DNA from: Roseimaritima sp.
GTDB taxonomy: Bacteria > Planctomycetota > Planctomycetia > Pirellulales > Pirellulaceae
Length of the DNA stretch: 9,118 nucleotides
Direction: 5' to 3'
NCBI GenBank assembly: GCA_007124075.1
Contig: SLFV01000227.1
Location: 1 to 9,118, forward strand
The translations under genes were made by a program, and so were the position numbers. Shown here one piece after another: positions 7,077 through 9,118 of the stretch; within the stretch, counting starts at the first letter, position 1, and every line of letters begins with the position of its first letter. The notes below the pieces were generated by a model. That model did not search any database, was not told where the DNA came from, and worked only from the letters and a program-made list of their open reading frames with translations.

Positions 7077-8186
7077 TTACAAAAAAATCGCGGTTTCTTC
7101 GAGGCCCTTTGGAAGCTGCGACAACACTTCGTGCCCAGTTTGCGTGACCAGGATGTCATCTTCAATGCGAACCCCAAACTCCTCTGGCAAATAGACCCCC
7201 GGCTCCACGGTCAACACCATCCCTGCTTCCAGGCAGCCCGAGGCAATTGCCGACAAGCGGGTGACCTCGTGAATCTCCAAGCCGATACCGTGCCCCAGGC
7301 CATGACCAAAATAGTTGCCCAGGCCAGCCTTCGCGATTTTCTCGCGCGCGATTCGATCAATGTCCGCCAACGCGATCCCAGGTCGCATCGCCTCGATCGC
7401 CACCCGCTGGGCTTCCAGTACAAGTGCATAAACCTTGCCGAACCGCTCGCTTGCAGCGCCTACGTGCAGTGTTCGCGTGATGTCGCTGGTGTAGCCGCCA
7501 AAAACCGCTCCCCAGTCGATCAATAGCACGCGGGATTGCCCCAGTGTTCGCTGCCCAGGCTGAGCGTGCGGAAGGGCTGAATGTGCATCACAGGCAACGA
7601 TCGGGGCAAACCCACATCCATCACCCCCCAAACTGCGAATATTTGATTCCAGCGCGAACGCCAGCTCCCGCTCACTACAGTCACAAGCCAACTCTTCCTT
7701 GACGGCTAGAAAACTCTGCTCCGCGATCGATACCGCGCGTCGCAGGCTCGCAATTTCGCCTTCGTCCTTGATCGCTCGCAATTGCTCAACAACCTGCTCG
7801 GTGGCTACCAAGCTGCGAGGGTGAATCAGCCCCGCCAGTTGCTGCTGCATCCGCCAAGACACACGTTCGGACTCCAGCCCAAGTCGCTGACAATCGCCCG
7901 GCAAGCTGGCGATCGCCTCAGCAACCAAGTCCAACGTCGTTCGCTCTGGGCCTCGGATCCAAACCGAAAGTTGCGGGCACTGCCGCTGAAGCTGGTTTTC
8001 ATAACGCCGATCGCTAATCATCCATGCGTCGTCGGTTGAAATTAACAGATAGGAACTGTCGCCGGTAAAACCGCTCAAATAGCGGACATTAACTTCCGCG
8101 GAAACCAGCAAGGCATCAACCTGTAGGTCCGCGAATTTGCTCCGTAACGCATTCATCCGGCCGGCAAAGGGCGCGTCGACGGTCAT
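7077..8186 (-). CDS. Xaa-Pro aminopeptidase/dipeptidase, M24B family
   Basis: A 369-residue metallopeptidase that removes or splits residues next to proline; expected to be cytosolic, since no signal peptide is seen. Residues 1-135 form the creatinase N-terminal domain ([18 protein letters not shown] near 25-42). The pita-bread catalytic domain follows. Metal ligands are D224 in LIDWGA, D235 in YTSDITRT, H299 in GHGLGHG (294-300), E328 in TVEPG and E342 in VRIEDD; H207 and H306 match the conserved proton-shuttle and substrate histidines. The set is complete. DWGA replaces the commoner DFGA. The size is close to bacterial PepQ/YqhT-type proteins of about 350-370 residues rather than the 440-residue E. 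coli PepP. Its ATG overlaps the helicase stop as ATGA (8186-8183), pointing to translational coupling. It precedes accB, an arrangement seen in other bacteria, usually with efp between. Confidence 0.93.
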   Translation of the reverse strand: MTVDAPFAGRMNALRSKFADLQVDALLVSAEVNVRYLSGFTGDSSYLLISTDDAWMISDRRYENQLQRQCPQLSVWIRGPERTTLDLVAEAIASLPGDCQRLGLESERVSWRMQQQLAGLIHPRSLVATEQVVEQLRAIKDEGEIASLRRAVSIAEQSFLAVKEELACDCSERELAFALESNIRSLGGDGCGFAPIVACDAHSALPHAQPGQRTLGQSRVLLIDWGAVFGGYTSDITRTLHVGAASERFGKVYALVLEAQRVAIEAMRPGIALADIDRIAREKIAKAGLGNYFGHGLGHGIGLEIHEVTRLSAIASGCLEAGMVLTVEPGVYLPEEFGVRIEDDILVTQTGHEVLSQLPKGLEETAIFL

Positions 8187-9118
8187 CGACGTTTCAACCG
8201 TTTGCGGTTCATCGGATTCAAACGCTTTCGTTTGGGCGAATCTTCCTCCGGTTGGTTGGTCACCCTGTTTCCCGACGGGACCGGGGGAACGCCTTCAAAT
8301 CCCACGATTTCATCACGAATCAGCTCTTTATTGATGCGTTGTTCGATCAATGTCAAAAACTCCCCATCGCCCGGGACGATAAACGTAAACGCTAGGCCGT
8401 CCCTCCCCATCCGGCCTGTGCGGCCAACCCGATGAACGTAGTCGTCCGTGTCCTGCGGAATGTCAAAGTTGATGATGTGCGAAACAGTGCTAATATCAAT
8501 ACCCCGCCCCACGACATCGGTGGCAACTAAGGCATTAATCTTTCGATCCCTGACGGCTTGCATGACGCGATCTCGCTCGCGTTGCTGCATGTCGCCGTGA
8601 ATACACCCCACCTGAGGAAATCTTTCCGCAAGCCTCCGCTGCAGACGGTCCGTTCCACGTTTGGTGCGACAAAAAATAATCACCTGTTCGGGTTGCTCTC
8701 GTTCCAGCAACTTCAACAACAGTGGCAGTTTGCGATCCTCCGCGACGGTGAAATACCGCTGCTCAATCGTATCGACTGACATCTCGTTTTTACTGCAGTC
8801 GATAATGTGCGGTTTGTACATGTACGATTCCGCCAGCCGCCTGACGGTGGGGGAAAGCGTTGCGGACATCAAAATCGTTTGCCGTTCGCGCGGACAACGT
8901 CTCAAAATTCGCTCGATTTGCGGACGAAATCCAACATCCAGCATGCGATCCGCTTCGTCCAACACGACGCACCAAATGCTTTGGGTACGCAACGTGTTGC
9001 GCTGGATGTGATCGTGGATTCTACCGGGTGTCCCCACAACGATCTGCACACCATTTTCGAGTTGCCGCAACTGGCTGTTCATATCTTTCCCGCCAGCCAG
9101 GACACACATCTCCGTCGG
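8183..9118 (-). CDS. DEAD-box RNA helicase, C-terminal part (5' end beyond the right edge)
   Basis: The visible 311 residues lack the Q motif and motifs I and Ia, which lie outside the window; the frame stays open to base 9118, so the Met at 9109 is internal and not the start. Counting from the edge, motif Ib TPGR is at 30-33, motif II DEAD at 54-57, motif III SAT at 85-87, motif IV IIFCRT at 147-152, motif V ATDVVGRGID at 199-208, and motif VI HRVGRTGR at 229-236. All are intact. After a linker of acidic and Pro residues the protein ends in a short basic tail (about 295-311, rich in Lys and Arg), typical of RhlE-like helicases that use such tails for RNA binding. It would unwind RNA duplexes in ribosome assembly or mRNA turnover. 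It is the first visible gene of the helicase, peptidase, accB, accC run. RhlE-like is my best guess; CsdA or DbpA is less likely given the short tail. Confidence 0.94.
   Translation of the reverse strand, partial: PTEMCVLAGGKDMNSQLRQLENGVQIVVGTPGRIHDHIQRNTLRTQSIWCVVLDEADRMLDVGFRPQIERILRRCPRERQTILMSATLSPTVRRLAESYMYKPHIIDCSKNEMSVDTIEQRYFTVAEDRKLPLLLKLLEREQPEQVIIFCRTKRGTDRLQRRLAERFPQVGCIHGDMQQRERDRVMQAVRDRKINALVATDVVGRGIDISTVSHIINFDIPQDTDDYVHRVGRTGRMGRDGLAFTFIVPGDGEFLTLIEQRINKELIRDEIVGFEGVPPVPSGNRVTNQPEEDSPKRKRLNPMNRKRLKRR

Noticed and set aside
7910..7922. GGCGATCGCC palindrome inside the peptidase gene, resembling the cyanobacterial HIP1 word
   Set aside because: Similar GATCGC words are scattered through coding sequence here, and this one is explained by codons; there is no sign of a repeat array.

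Overview
The window reads as an ordinary stretch of planctomycete chromosome, most likely from a Pirellula/Rhodopirellula-type lineage. The main evidence is the gene pair at the left end: a Sec-exported, haem-binding PSCyt1/DUF1587/DUF1595/DUF1592/DUF1588/DUF1585 protein followed by a DUF1552 protein. This paralogous pair is strongly expanded in Planctomycetes and rare elsewhere. Moderate GC content and weak or absent Shine-Dalgarno sequences before several clear genes fit the same assignment. I see no rRNA, tRNA, CRISPR array, insertion sequence, integrase or phage gene.

Layout. (1) 1-2379, minus: the DUF1592-family c-type cytochrome and then the DUF1552 gene, joined by a TGATG stop/start overlap; the DUF1552 gene runs off the left edge. 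(2) 2380-2776: a 397-base divergent intergenic region with two short perfect dyads. One dyad sits inside a candidate promoter for the next gene. (3) 2777-3523, plus: an adenylylsulfate kinase (CysC) with an extra segment of about 17 residues, standing without other sulfate-assimilation genes. (4) About 3560-4000, minus: a RidA/YjgF-family protein, convergent with cysC and divergent from the next gene. (5) 4124-5098, plus: a probable lipoprotein alpha/beta-hydrolase (esterase type). (6) 5135-9118, minus: a four-gene run in transcription order DEAD-box RNA helicase (5' end beyond the right edge), Xaa-Pro peptidase, accB and accC. The first two overlap by ATGA; the later spacers are 56 and 53 bases.

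How the genes work together. AccB and AccC are the carrier and biotin-carboxylase parts of acetyl-CoA carboxylase (fatty-acid synthesis); the carboxyltransferase genes accA and accD are not in the window. An Xaa-Pro peptidase beside accBC is a recurring bacterial arrangement, often with efp between them; here efp is absent. The cytochrome/DUF1552 pair is exported and probably acts in the cell envelope, but its reaction is unknown. CysC would supply PAPS for sulfate assimilation or for sulfation. RidA would handle reactive enamine/imine intermediates. I found no convincing new multi-gene system. The best leads are the dyad-in-promoter ahead of cysC, the CysC insertion, and the uncharacterised cytochrome/DUF1552 pair.
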